From Candidatus Hydrogenedentota bacterium (lineage in GTDB: Bacteria; Hydrogenedentota; Hydrogenedentia; Hydrogenedentales; JAGMZX01), in the NCBI GenBank assembly GCA_029556545.1, contig JAKQEQ010000038.1, positions 1-64,000 of the forward strand: a DNA stretch of 64,000 bases, written 5' to 3'. Each line of letters begins with the position of its first letter. The stretch's first letter is position 1. The position numbers were made by a program, and so were the translations under genes. The notes under the pieces were generated by a model, which saw only the letters and a program-made list of their open reading frames with translations, was not told the DNA's origin and ran no database searches. This document shows, in pieces, positions 40,501-46,429 of this stretch.

Positions 40501-40563
40501 GGCGGGTTCCGTTGGTGCCCCGATCAGGGCACGGAAGACGGCTTCTGCCCCGGCCCGGCGTAA
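37510..40563 (+). CDS. large secreted multidomain protein with Glu-Gly linkers and dockerin-like tail
   Basis: A 1017-residue exported protein. The signal peptide (about 17-46, ends IAYADSPP) is followed by a beta-sandwich (about 50-215, NIVLDGGFELGHPNPHW), a second one (about 218-375, NSLWSQPPMGALPWTSD), a Glu-Gly linker, two near-identical ~135-residue domains (FDDLVLMTEYHV...FYIDDLCPFCEGG) separated by a short linker, a long Glu-Gly linker, and a third sandwich similar to the first (LVRDPGFELGTPNPYW). The tail has two EF-hand-like repeats (FNADQNKDWKINLVELLRVI and DYNPPDWRIGLTELLRLI). The tail resembles dockerin type I modules. Binding or cell-surface attachment is likely; no catalytic domain is recognised. 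Confidence 0.85.
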   Translation: MKAIGASKGEVSTKRFHNILLANPIAVSLLWGLAGAVAVMPGIAYADSPPAAPCENNIVLDGGFELGHPNPHWAEFFDPGFTEQLITNDSLLAHSGDWFANLGGSAEGDDLMLQQEGLILPYGASATLRFQLRVFPDWFSAPLVVKLDDSVVYTLNPADSEPYWAGYAPVVVDLSYLADGVSRALSFSTWAAGGYTPAVYIDDVCLDVIGPETCPLNSLWSQPPMGALPWTSDAQSDRALADNFFSLNGPIYDVHWWGYYTGDAPAPCVRNPNEYRIVFYENNAGEPGAQVAEYTVTPTVTDTGMVLPELGLSLMRHDTVLDPPLALENGWVSISGIGDASGCEFLPASSNMDGVLRYITSEGVEMEPDIDAAWCLTWDAAEGEGEGEGEGEGEGEGEGEGEGESMCADFDDLVLMTEYHVGDTFTTQGYTFECKEFFWLPSGSTTTGFAIVEATNLAGGSGYEMMINNINVEIAFFGPAPAPCVRFRYGEYGGNLNLEVNGDFRNFDNFADIHGTIVGDVAVVVIPTGDSTGIVELRGWVSTLKLGGQEFYIDDLCPFCEGGEGEGEGECATFDDLVLMTEYHVSDMFATQGYTFVCKEFFWLPTGSTTSGTAIVEAAGLSGGSGYEMMLGNINVEISFVGAPTPECLSFRYGEYGGNINLEVNGDFKNFEDFADIHGTDIGGVPVVVISTGENTGIVELRGPVWQMKVGGQEFYIDDVCPFCEGGEGEGEGEGEGEGEGEGEGEGEGEGEIPNCAGNLVRDPGFELGTPNPYWVEEISPDFGEPIIRSSCGNSGNYCAWLGLSGAIESIPAGIYQQITIPASSAATLRFLLKISGGNPGSEGEVPPDLINFKVRIDSTIVFALDEVMEPYASGYAPVTVDISAFADGGSHVLRFSTVQLADYDADPSIDEVCVQVLGAGGFNADQNKDWKINLVELLRVIQFYNSDGFHCLPGTEDDYAPGPGDRTCGFHASDYNPPDWRIGLTELLRLIQFYNSGGFRWCPDQGTEDGFCPGPA
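38652..38723 (+). repeat. GGNGAR hexamer tract coding Glu-Gly linker 1
   Basis: Near-perfect GAAGGN/GAGGGN repeats encode alternating Glu and Gly between domain 2 and the first ~135-residue repeat domain of the secreted protein. Confidence 0.9.
39682..39765 (+). repeat. GGNGAR hexamer tract coding Glu-Gly linker 2
   Basis: Longer tract of the same kind after the second repeat domain; a shorter one lies at 39187-39216. Unit number is probably variable between strains. Confidence 0.9.
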
Positions 40564-40582
40564 GGAAAGCCGGAGAATTGGC

Positions 40583-40747
40583 CTACTCGCCGTTTCTCCG
40601 CTGGCGGCGCTTGTGGTAGAGGCGCTCGGTGAAGCCGCCTTCCCGTTCGAAGGCGGCGGCGAGCGACTGTATCTGGCGGTCCAGCAAGGCGGCCGCGACG
40701 CCGATCAGGACCAGCGCGGCGTTCGCGGTGATCTCGGGGTAGGTGAC
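40583..40747 (-). pseudogene. detached 'suffix' domain of the four-helix-bundle gene
   Basis: In a different minus-strand frame from the gene upstream, this stretch encodes VTYPEITANAALVLIGVAAA followed by LLDRQIQSLAAAFEREGGFT and a basic end, stop at 40583. This matches what I recall of the suffix region that follows the four-helix core in intact relatives (TYPEIAANAALTLI...). The frame is lost within the GTCCAT repeat tract at about 40750-40790, so the full gene looks frameshifted. Confidence 0.65.
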
Positions 40748-41307
40748 TTGATGGACGGTATGGACGACATGGACCTTATGGACGGTCCGCCTTGCCTGCT
40801 CTGTCCGTCTCGTCCATAGCGATCATGCGCTTCCTTCACCCAGGCCGCCACTTCGTCGGCTGTGGCGCAGCGCCAGGCCACCAGCGCCTTCCGCCGCGGG
40901 TCCTCCGCGTCCCATAGCGGCAATCCGCGCTGCCGCAGGAAATCCTCATAGTCCCTCCGCAGTTCCTCGAGACTGGCTCGCGCCACGTCCGTCAACTTCA
41001 ATTCCGTCTTCTTCGACGTACCCGAAACCTGGCTCCCCTCCGCGATATTCTGCACCCCCGAGCGCGCCGCCTGCACCATCTGGTCCCGCGTGCGGCTCCA
41101 TCGGTCGATGTAGCGGTCACAGAACCGCACCGTGACGTCATAGACCAGTTCCGCCAACTGAAAACTCTTCAACTTGCGGTAGCCCCCGTGCTTCCGTATC
41201 AGCGGTTCCTCGTCTCTTCCTTCTCTCCCGTCCATCTTCTCCCTCCTGTTCATCTTCTCCCTGCCGTCTCTCCCGTCCCTCCCGTCCATATCGTCCATCC
41301 CGTCCAT
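40705..41307 (-). CDS. four-helix-bundle protein (S23/IVS-like), probably frameshifted
   Basis: About 200 residues from ATG at 41307, which follows AGGGGGTAGG. The core (about 40-145) starts RKHGGYRKLKSFQLAELVYD and contains RDQMVQAARSGVQNIAEGSQ, typical of the four-helix-bundle family first found in rRNA intervening sequences; its function is unknown. The first ~35 residues are microsatellite-coded (MDGMDDMDGRDGRDGREK) and the last ~35 run through a second GTCCAT tract in the wrong frame, separating the core from its suffix domain at 40583-40747. The true start could be further in. Confidence 0.75.
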   Translation of the reverse strand: MDGMDDMDGRDGRDGREKMNRREKMDGREGRDEEPLIRKHGGYRKLKSFQLAELVYDVTVRFCDRYIDRWSRTRDQMVQAARSGVQNIAEGSQVSGTSKKTELKLTDVARASLEELRRDYEDFLRQRGLPLWDAEDPRRKALVAWRCATADEVAAWVKEAHDRYGRDGQSRQGGPSIRSMSSIPSIKSPTPRSPRTPRWS

Positions 41308-41310
41308 CCT
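41213..41310. repeat. GTCCAT/CTCCCG microsatellite at the 5' end of the four-helix gene
   Basis: Degenerate hexamer repeats (CCGTCCAT, CTTCTCC, CTCCCGTCC) form the first ~100 nt of the reading frame; a shorter GGACGGTATGGACGACATGG tract lies at 40750-40788 at the other end. Confidence 0.8.
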
Positions 41311-41347
41311 ACCCCCTGCCCACTCCACGCGCCAATCCGCACCGCAC

Positions 41348-41376
41348 TTGGCAATCCGCCCCGGAATCGGTATTAT
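41348..41376 (+). promoter_or_regulatory. promoter of the amidohydrolase gene
   Basis: TTGGCA (41348-41353), 17 nt, TATTAT (41371-41376): both hexamers are one base from consensus. The gene starts 41 nt downstream. Confidence 0.7.
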
Positions 41377-41417
41377 CGACCCTCACGCGGACGACACAAC
41401 CCAGGGAGCCCACAATC

Positions 41418-42581
41418 ATGACGAATCACGACGAACAGACCGGGCAAAAGAAACGGGACCTGTCCCGCCCCATACTTCTCGCCGTCTTGGTGTTTCTGCT
41501 GGCGGCGAACGTAGCCGGCTACGTGGTGTACAAGGCCCGCCTCGACGAGGCGATGGCGGCCGTCGCCCAAGTGTCCGACGAGGCGCAACCCGCGGTCGCC
41601 GCACCGCCCGCCGCGGCCACGGAAGCGGACCCCGCGCTCGCGTCCTACCGCATCGTGAACGCGCACGACCACCTCTACATGCAGAAACACCTCGATAAAT
41701 ACTTCGCGGCGGCGGACCGCCTCGGGATCGTGCGCACCGTGTTCGTGGCGAGTTCCGACTTCACGATGAAGGGCGCCGGGAACGACCCGCGCAAAGGCAA
41801 CGCCTGGAACACCCGGGAAATCCTCACCTGCGAGCGCGCGCACCCCGACAAGATCGTCACCTACTGCACGCTGCACCCCGACGACGAGAACAAGGTGGAA
41901 CTCCTGCGACAGTACATGGCCGAAGGCGCGCATGGACTGAAACTCTACACTGGCCACAGCAACTTCTACGACCGCCCCCTCGACGATGAATCCATGATCC
42001 CGGCGTACCAGTTCTGCGAAGAAAACAACTACCCCATCTGCTGGCACGTCAACCTGAGCCAGCCGAACTACATGAACCAATTCATCCAGGTCATGGCGAA
42101 ATTCCCCAAGCTCAAGATGATCATCCCCCACTTCGGCGTCACCTTCTACCGGCCCGGCGGCGAAGCCTGGAAGAAGTTCTGGCAACTCGTCGATCAATAC
42201 CCCGGCATCTACACCGATTGCAGTTGGGGCACCCGCAACATCCTTGTCCACGGCCTCGAAGTCGTCACCGCGAACGTGCCGACGTTCCGCGAAGCGTTCA
42301 TCAAATACCAGGACCGCATCCTCTGGGGCACCGACATGGTCGTCACCGGAAACGCCGAGAAAACCGAGGCGTGGATCGAGTCCGTCCTGCGCGCCTGCCG
42401 CGAAATGCTCGAAAAAGACGTCTACTACTTCTGGATGGCCGCCGACGGCTGCGCCCACGCCTACGCCGGCAACAAGAACCCCTATGGCCGACTCCGCGGC
42501 CTCGCACTCGACCCCGAAGTCCTCCGCAAAATCTACGAGACCAATTACGATGCCTTCGCCGCGCTCAAGGTCGGGTCATAG
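41418..42581 (+). CDS. membrane-anchored amidohydrolase-family protein
   Basis: A 387-residue protein with an N-terminal membrane helix (about 17-40, ILLAVLVFLLAANVAGYVVY), an Ala/Pro linker and an amidohydrolase-2 TIM barrel. Metal and catalytic positions are visible: NAHDH (HxH-type) at about 80, ICWHVN, IPHFG and LWGTDMV. Relatives are metal-dependent decarboxylases or lactone hydrolases; specificity unknown. CAGGGAGCC precedes the ATG. It sits behind its own near-consensus promoter and before an inverted pair of dispersed repeats. Confidence 0.87.
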   Translation: MTNHDEQTGQKKRDLSRPILLAVLVFLLAANVAGYVVYKARLDEAMAAVAQVSDEAQPAVAAPPAAATEADPALASYRIVNAHDHLYMQKHLDKYFAAADRLGIVRTVFVASSDFTMKGAGNDPRKGNAWNTREILTCERAHPDKIVTYCTLHPDDENKVELLRQYMAEGAHGLKLYTGHSNFYDRPLDDESMIPAYQFCEENNYPICWHVNLSQPNYMNQFIQVMAKFPKLKMIIPHFGVTFYRPGGEAWKKFWQLVDQYPGIYTDCSWGTRNILVHGLEVVTANVPTFREAFIKYQDRILWGTDMVVTGNAEKTEAWIESVLRACREMLEKDVYYFWMAADGCAHAYAGNKNPYGRLRGLALDPEVLRKIYETNYDAFAALKVGS

Positions 42582-42591
42582 CGCGGCGTCT

Positions 42592-42642
42592 TGTTGTGGC
42601 CGGTCTCCTGACCGCGCCACCGGTCCGACCACGAAGGTCTCC
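42592..42642 (-). repeat. dispersed intergenic repeat, copy C1
   Basis: On the minus strand GGAGACCTTCG...GCGCGGTCAGGAGACCGGCCACAACA. It faces copy C2 head to head with 26 nt between them, so the pair can form a long hairpin. Confidence 0.8.
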
Positions 42643-42668
42643 AATGCGAACGGGCGTCGCGGGGTGAT

Positions 42669-42717
42669 GGAGACCTTACGGTCGCGGGACTGGCTCGGTC
42701 AGGAGACCGGCCAGAAC
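42669..42717 (+). repeat. dispersed intergenic repeat, copy C2
   Basis: GGAGACCTTACGGTC...GGCTCGGTCAGGAGACCGGCCAGAACA. On the opposite strand it provides the last codons and stop of the HicB-like gene. Confidence 0.8.
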
Positions 42718-42921
42718 AGAGACCGTGCCCGCCTCGATGGTCGGCTTCGGGACCGCATCGCCGCGCAGGCGCAAGCCCTCGATATGACACTCGATGGCTT
42801 CCCGAATCCGCTGCTCGACCTGCTCGCGCGTCTTGCCGGTGGCGATACAGCCGGGAAGATCAGGCACGTAAGCCGACCAGTTCCGCGCGCCGCATTCGTA
42901 GATCACCGTGTATTCAGTCAT
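42676..42921 (-). CDS. HicB-like antitoxin (no HicA partner seen)
   Basis: An 81-residue protein of the HicB/UPF0150 family: TEYTVIYECGARNWSAYVPDLPGCIATGKTREQVEQRIREAIECHIEGL is the standard partial RNase-H-fold core. The C-terminus (SVLAGLLTEPVPRP) is encoded by the dispersed repeat at 42669-42717, so the original end has probably been replaced. No HicA (double-stranded-RNA-binding-like toxin) is visible on either side; stand-alone HicB-like proteins are common. Confidence 0.85.
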   Translation of the reverse strand: MTEYTVIYECGARNWSAYVPDLPGCIATGKTREQVEQRIREAIECHIEGLRLRGDAVPKPTIEAGTVSVLAGLLTEPVPRP

Positions 42922-42942
42922 GGTTGATCATCCAATCGGCTG

Positions 42943-43785
42943 TCATGCCTCGGCGCGCAGCGCCGCGCCCACTTTCTCCGCCATTCTGTCCATTTCCTCG
43001 CGCCAGTCGGCGCAGAGTTCGAGGGCGGCTTCGAGGTGTTTGCGCGCGGCGGCCGCGTCGCATTCGAGGTGGCGGGCGAGCAGCGGCGCGCCGAGGCGGA
43101 GCATGTACTCGCGGTCCTGCATCAGTTGGACGGCGAACGCCTGCATGAGCGCCTTGTGCGCGCGGAAGGCCCAGCGCAGCGCGCTCTCGGCGTCTTCCGC
43201 GGAGAGTTCGGGGACCCGTTCCGCGAGGGGCGCGGCGAAGGCGTCCACGATGGCCTGTTCCTCTTTCGGGCCGACGCTGCGCGCGGCGTCGCGGATCAAT
43301 CGTCCCAATTCCGGCCCGCATTCGAGCCCGACCCGCATGTCCATCGCCGCTTCGAACACGTCTTCGGCCAGGTTCAGGGAGAGCCCCGTCCGCGCGCTCA
43401 GCGCCTTGATCTTCCGCGTCGCGTAGTATGTCGCATCGACGTCGTTGGGGTAATGATGGGCGTAATGGTCCGCGCCCCAGACGCCGTTATGGGTCGCGAA
43501 ACCGGTCGCGAACGACGACGGGGCCAGGCGCTCGAATTCGTAGTGGGTCAGGCGCTTGATGGCCGCGTCGACGGTCGGGCGGAGGCGCGCCGCGCCGTTG
43601 AAGTCCGGCAAGGTAGCCCCGAAGACGGCTTCGAGCGCCTCGGGCCCCAGGACGCGCGCGACGACGTAGGCGTGCATGGCGGGTCCCCAGGCGACGGCCG
43701 GCGCCGCCGCGATCAGCAGCACCACCGTGAGCGCCGCGATACCCGCGCGCGCCGGGTATGTCCCGGCTACGCCACGTGCCGCCAC
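42943..43785 (-). CDS. zinc-dependent phospholipase-C-like exported protein
   Basis: About 280 residues. A GTG at 43785 is chosen because GAGGAGACCCA precedes it and a signal peptide follows (IAALTVVLLIAAAPAVA); the frame is open to 43974 but that part overlaps the ORF6N fragment in another frame. Cleavage after AVA would leave Trp at the mature N-terminus (WGPAMHAYVVARVLG); N-terminal Trp plus a following His are zinc ligands in bacterial phospholipase C and S1/P1 nucleases. Further His/Asp candidates are LPDFNG, LTHYEFE and DHYAHHYPND. Activity is inferred from family pattern only. Confidence 0.75.
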   Translation of the reverse strand: MAARGVAGTYPARAGIAALTVVLLIAAAPAVAWGPAMHAYVVARVLGPEALEAVFGATLPDFNGAARLRPTVDAAIKRLTHYEFERLAPSSFATGFATHNGVWGADHYAHHYPNDVDATYYATRKIKALSARTGLSLNLAEDVFEAAMDMRVGLECGPELGRLIRDAARSVGPKEEQAIVDAFAAPLAERVPELSAEDAESALRWAFRAHKALMQAFAVQLMQDREYMLRLGAPLLARHLECDAAAARKHLEAALELCADWREEMDRMAEKVGAALRAEA

Positions 43786-43964
43786 TGGGTCTCCTCGACG
43801 ACGGCACGCCTGCTGCGCAAGACGCTCGACAGCATGGCCACACCCTGTTCCGTGAAGGCGTAGGGCAGGTGCTTCCGATGCTGTCCGCGACCTGTCTTTA
43901 AGGTCACAATTTGTGACCTTAAAGCCTCGGCCTCCTCTTCCGTCAGTCGGAACGTGAAATCCAC
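43767..43964 (-). pseudogene. truncated duplicate of the ORF6N gene
   Basis: A 65-codon frame starting GTG encodes FRLTEEEAEALRSQIVTLK then [20 protein letters not shown] and ends soon after. It matches the middle of the intact ORF6N protein only 7 bp upstream, including DNA-level similarity, but lacks the N-terminal domain and the C-terminal coiled coil. It overlaps the start of the PLC-like gene and may now serve only to supply its ribosome site. Confidence 0.8.
43896..43924. other. 29-bp palindrome in the ORF6N fragment
   Basis: Perfect 14-base arms CTTTAAGGTCACAA / TTGTGACCTTAAAG around one T. Confidence 0.85.
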
Positions 43965-43970
43965 ACATCT

Positions 43971-44504
43971 TCACCGTTCCTTGCTTGCGGCGAAGCCGAT
44001 GGCGCTTCGGCTCTTGGGCGCGGGCGGGCTCATGAGTTGCCGGATGGCGTCGAAGACGGCTTTGAACTGGGCGTCGTACTTCTTTTCGAGATTGGCGAGT
44101 TTTTCGGCCAGGTCGGCGTGAGATGTGAGTAATTGGCGCAGTCGGACAAAGGCGCGCATGATTTCGACGTTGACCAGCACGGCGCGCTTGCTGCGTAGAA
44201 CGCTCGACAGCATGGCCACACCCTGTTCCGTGAAGGCGTAGGGCAGATAGCGCCGACCGCCGCGCCGCGCCGCGTTTGAGGTCACAATTTGTGACCTCAA
44301 AGACTCGGCCTCCTCTTCCGTCAGTTGGAACATGAAGTCTTCCGGAAACCGCTCGATATTCCGTTTGACCGCCTGGTTAAGCGTCTTCACCGCAACCTGA
44401 TACAGCGCCGCCAAGTCCGAGTCCAGCATCACCTTCTGGCCTCGGATGAAGACTATCCGCGACTCGATCCGCTCCAGGGGAACAGGGGACTTGTCATTCG
44501 CCAT
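43971..44504 (-). CDS. ORF6N-domain protein
   Basis: A 177-residue protein with the phage-associated ORF6N domain ([20 protein letters not shown]...[20 protein letters not shown]) and a C-terminal coiled coil ([20 protein letters not shown]). The domain is thought to bind DNA and is found in phage and in many bacterial chromosomes; function is not established. AAGGAATTCGGCT precedes the ATG. The coding sequence carries a 27-bp palindrome and a related palindrome lies just upstream. Confidence 0.88.
   Translation of the reverse strand: MANDKSPVPLERIESRIVFIRGQKVMLDSDLAALYQVAVKTLNQAVKRNIERFPEDFMFQLTEEEAESLRSQIVTSNAARRGGRRYLPYAFTEQGVAMLSSVLRSKRAVLVNVEIMRAFVRLRQLLTSHADLAEKLANLEKKYDAQFKAVFDAIRQLMSPPAPKSRSAIGFAASKER
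44275..44301. other. 27-bp palindrome in the ORF6N gene
   Basis: Perfect 13-base arms TTTGAGGTCACAA / TTGTGACCTCAAA around one T; compared with the duplicate copy both arms changed together (A-T to G-C). Confidence 0.85.
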
Positions 44505-44534
44505 AGCCGAATTCCTTCAGATTCGCCCAACTTA

Positions 44535-44553
44535 AAATCACAATCTGTGATTT
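44535..44553 (-). promoter_or_regulatory. possible operator upstream of the ORF6N gene
   Basis: AAATCACA-ATC-TGTGATTT, a perfect palindrome 31 bp before the ATG, sharing the TCACAAT-TGTGA core with the two palindromes inside the ORF6N copies. Confidence 0.45.
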
Positions 44554-44607
44554 CATCATCCAGGCCATCCTGCAAGACAGTCGCCATCAGCAACCCCGCG
44601 CGGTCGT

Positions 44608-45345
44608 TCATGGCGCGGCCTCGATGCGCCGCTGGCGTTCGAGGAAGCTCTCGACGAACGGGGTCGCGGGCCGGCGGAGCACCTCGTCCGGCGTTCCGAC
44701 TTGATGGACCTCGCCGACTTTCATGACGGCGATGCGGTCCGCGAGCGCCAGGGCCTCTTCCTGGTCGTGGGTGACGTAGACCGCGGTGATCTTGAGGCGG
44801 TGCTGGAGGTCGGCGAGTTGCGCGCGCGTGGCGTGGCGCAATTCCGCGTCGAGGTTGCTCAGCGGCTCGTCGAGCAGCAGGATGGCCGGGCGCACCGCGA
44901 GCGCGCGCGCGAGGGCGACGCGCTGCTGCTGCCCGCCGCTCAACTCGGTGACGCGCCGCTTCTCCATGCCGTCGAGTTGCACGTAGCCGAGGGCCTCGGC
45001 GACGCGCTTGGGAATCTCGCGCTTCGGCATGCGGCGCGCGCGCAGGCCGAACGCCACGTTCTCGAAGACGTTCATGTGGGGAAACAGCGCGTAGCTCTGG
45101 AAGACCATCGCCGCGTTGCGCGTCTCGGGCGGCGTATGGGTCACGTCGCGGTCATCGAAGAAAACCGCGCCGCTGTCGGGCGTTTCGAGGCCCGCAATCA
45201 GCCGGAGCGTCGTCGTCTTGCCGCAGCCGCTCGGCCCGAGCAGCGCGAAGAACTCGCCCTGCGCGATGGCGCAGCTCAACCCGCGCACGCCGCCCTGATT
45301 GCCGGGGTACAGTTTCGTGATCGCTTCGCATCGGACGCTGCTCAT
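44608..45345 (-). CDS. ABC transporter ATP-binding protein (iron(III)/polyamine-importer type)
   Basis: A 245-residue importer ATPase. Walker A LGPSGCGKTTTLRLIAGLE, signature LSGGQQQRVALARAL, Walker B ILLLDEPLSNLD, H-loop VYVTHDQEEAL. The sequence is closest in style to FbpC/PotA enzymes but is short (those have a further ~100-residue regulatory domain). The start ATG overlaps the stop of the binding-protein gene by ATGA, so both serve one transporter. No permease gene follows. Confidence 0.93.
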   Translation of the reverse strand: MSSVRCEAITKLYPGNQGGVRGLSCAIAQGEFFALLGPSGCGKTTTLRLIAGLETPDSGAVFFDDRDVTHTPPETRNAAMVFQSYALFPHMNVFENVAFGLRARRMPKREIPKRVAEALGYVQLDGMEKRRVTELSGGQQQRVALARALAVRPAILLLDEPLSNLDAELRHATRAQLADLQHRLKITAVYVTHDQEEALALADRIAVMKVGEVHQVGTPDEVLRRPATPFVESFLERQRRIEAAP

Positions 45346-46340
45346 GGCGCGCGGAACACCTCGCGCTCCCAGCGGTCGCACCACGCGGCCTCCTTCGCCG
45401 CAAAGACGCTCCAGTCGATGGGCATCGGCTCGATGACGTCCGTCGTCATCCACGCGGGGAGTTGCGCGGGGTCGATATCCGTCCGCGCGGGCAACTTCGC
45501 GTAGGCGTGCGCCTGGTGCGCCAGCGCCTCGCGCGTCGTCACGAACTCGTAGAACGTGCGCGCGCCCTCGGGGTGCGGCGCGTTGTTCACGATCGCGATG
45601 CCGTCCAGCAGCACGGGCGTCTCCCGCGGCACGACGCAGTCGAAGGGAAACCCATTGCGCTCGCGCTGCATCACCACGTCGGGCTGGAGCCACACGCTGA
45701 TCGCGCGCGGGTTGCGCTTCACGTGGTCGTAGAGCAGGTTCGGGCTCTCAGCGAAATGGGCGACCGCCTCCTGGAACCGTTTCAGCCACGCGATGCCCGC
45801 GTCCTCGTCCGCCGCGCGGGCGATCATGGCGCAAAGGAACGTGCGCATCGTGCCCGAGGCGAGCGGCTTGCGCAGCACGATTCGCCCGCGCCATTCCGGG
45901 TCGAGCAAGTCGTCCCAGGCGCGCGGGGCCGCGTCGCGGCTGAGACCGTTCGTGTTGAACAGGATGGCCAGCGGCGAGCGGTACGTGGCGTACCAGCGGT
46001 CCGCCGGGTCGTGCGCGTCCGCCGGGACCGCGTCCGCCCACGTCGGCCGGTACGCCGCAAGCAGCCCCGCCTCGGCGGCTTGCATGAACAGCGTCGACGG
46101 CGCGCCCCACCACACGTCGCACGCGGGCCGGTTCCGCTCATTCGCGATGCGCCCGTGGACCTCTTTCGCGCCCGCCGCAATCCACTGCAGGTCGATGCCG
46201 GGATTCGCCTCCTCAAACAGCCTCTCGTAGTCCCGCAGCACGTCCGCGCCGTGGGGGCTGTACACCACCACAACCTCGCGCGACGAACACGCCGCGGCCA
46301 GCGCCGCCGCGCAGAGAAGAAGTATGCTTTGCCGGATCAT
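45342..46340 (-). CDS. extracellular solute-binding lipoprotein (iron/ABC type)
   Basis: A 332-residue binding protein of the FbpA/spermidine-binding (type II) fold. The signal ends ALAAAC, a lipobox. Pattern VVVVYSPHGADVLRDYERLFEEANPGI at the N-terminus and ACDVWWGAPSTLFMQAAEAGLL are usual for iron(III) or phosphonate-like binders. ATG at 46340 is supported by the signal; the frame is open much further upstream, but only as an alternative frame through dsbD. It is the substrate receptor for the ATPase at 44608-45345. Confidence 0.9.
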   Translation of the reverse strand: MIRQSILLLCAAALAAACSSREVVVVYSPHGADVLRDYERLFEEANPGIDLQWIAAGAKEVHGRIANERNRPACDVWWGAPSTLFMQAAEAGLLAAYRPTWADAVPADAHDPADRWYATYRSPLAILFNTNGLSRDAAPRAWDDLLDPEWRGRIVLRKPLASGTMRTFLCAMIARAADEDAGIAWLKRFQEAVAHFAESPNLLYDHVKRNPRAISVWLQPDVVMQRERNGFPFDCVVPRETPVLLDGIAIVNNAPHPEGARTFYEFVTTREALAHQAHAYAKLPARTDIDPAQLPAWMTTDVIEPMPIDWSVFAAKEAAWCDRWEREVFRAP

Positions 46341-46429
46341 GGGCGCAAGCATAGCCGATGCGGCAGCGGCCCGCCAAGCATAAGGCGGCGGGGTGAATGC
46401 GACACGGCCTTCGGAGCAGCGCCCTGCGA

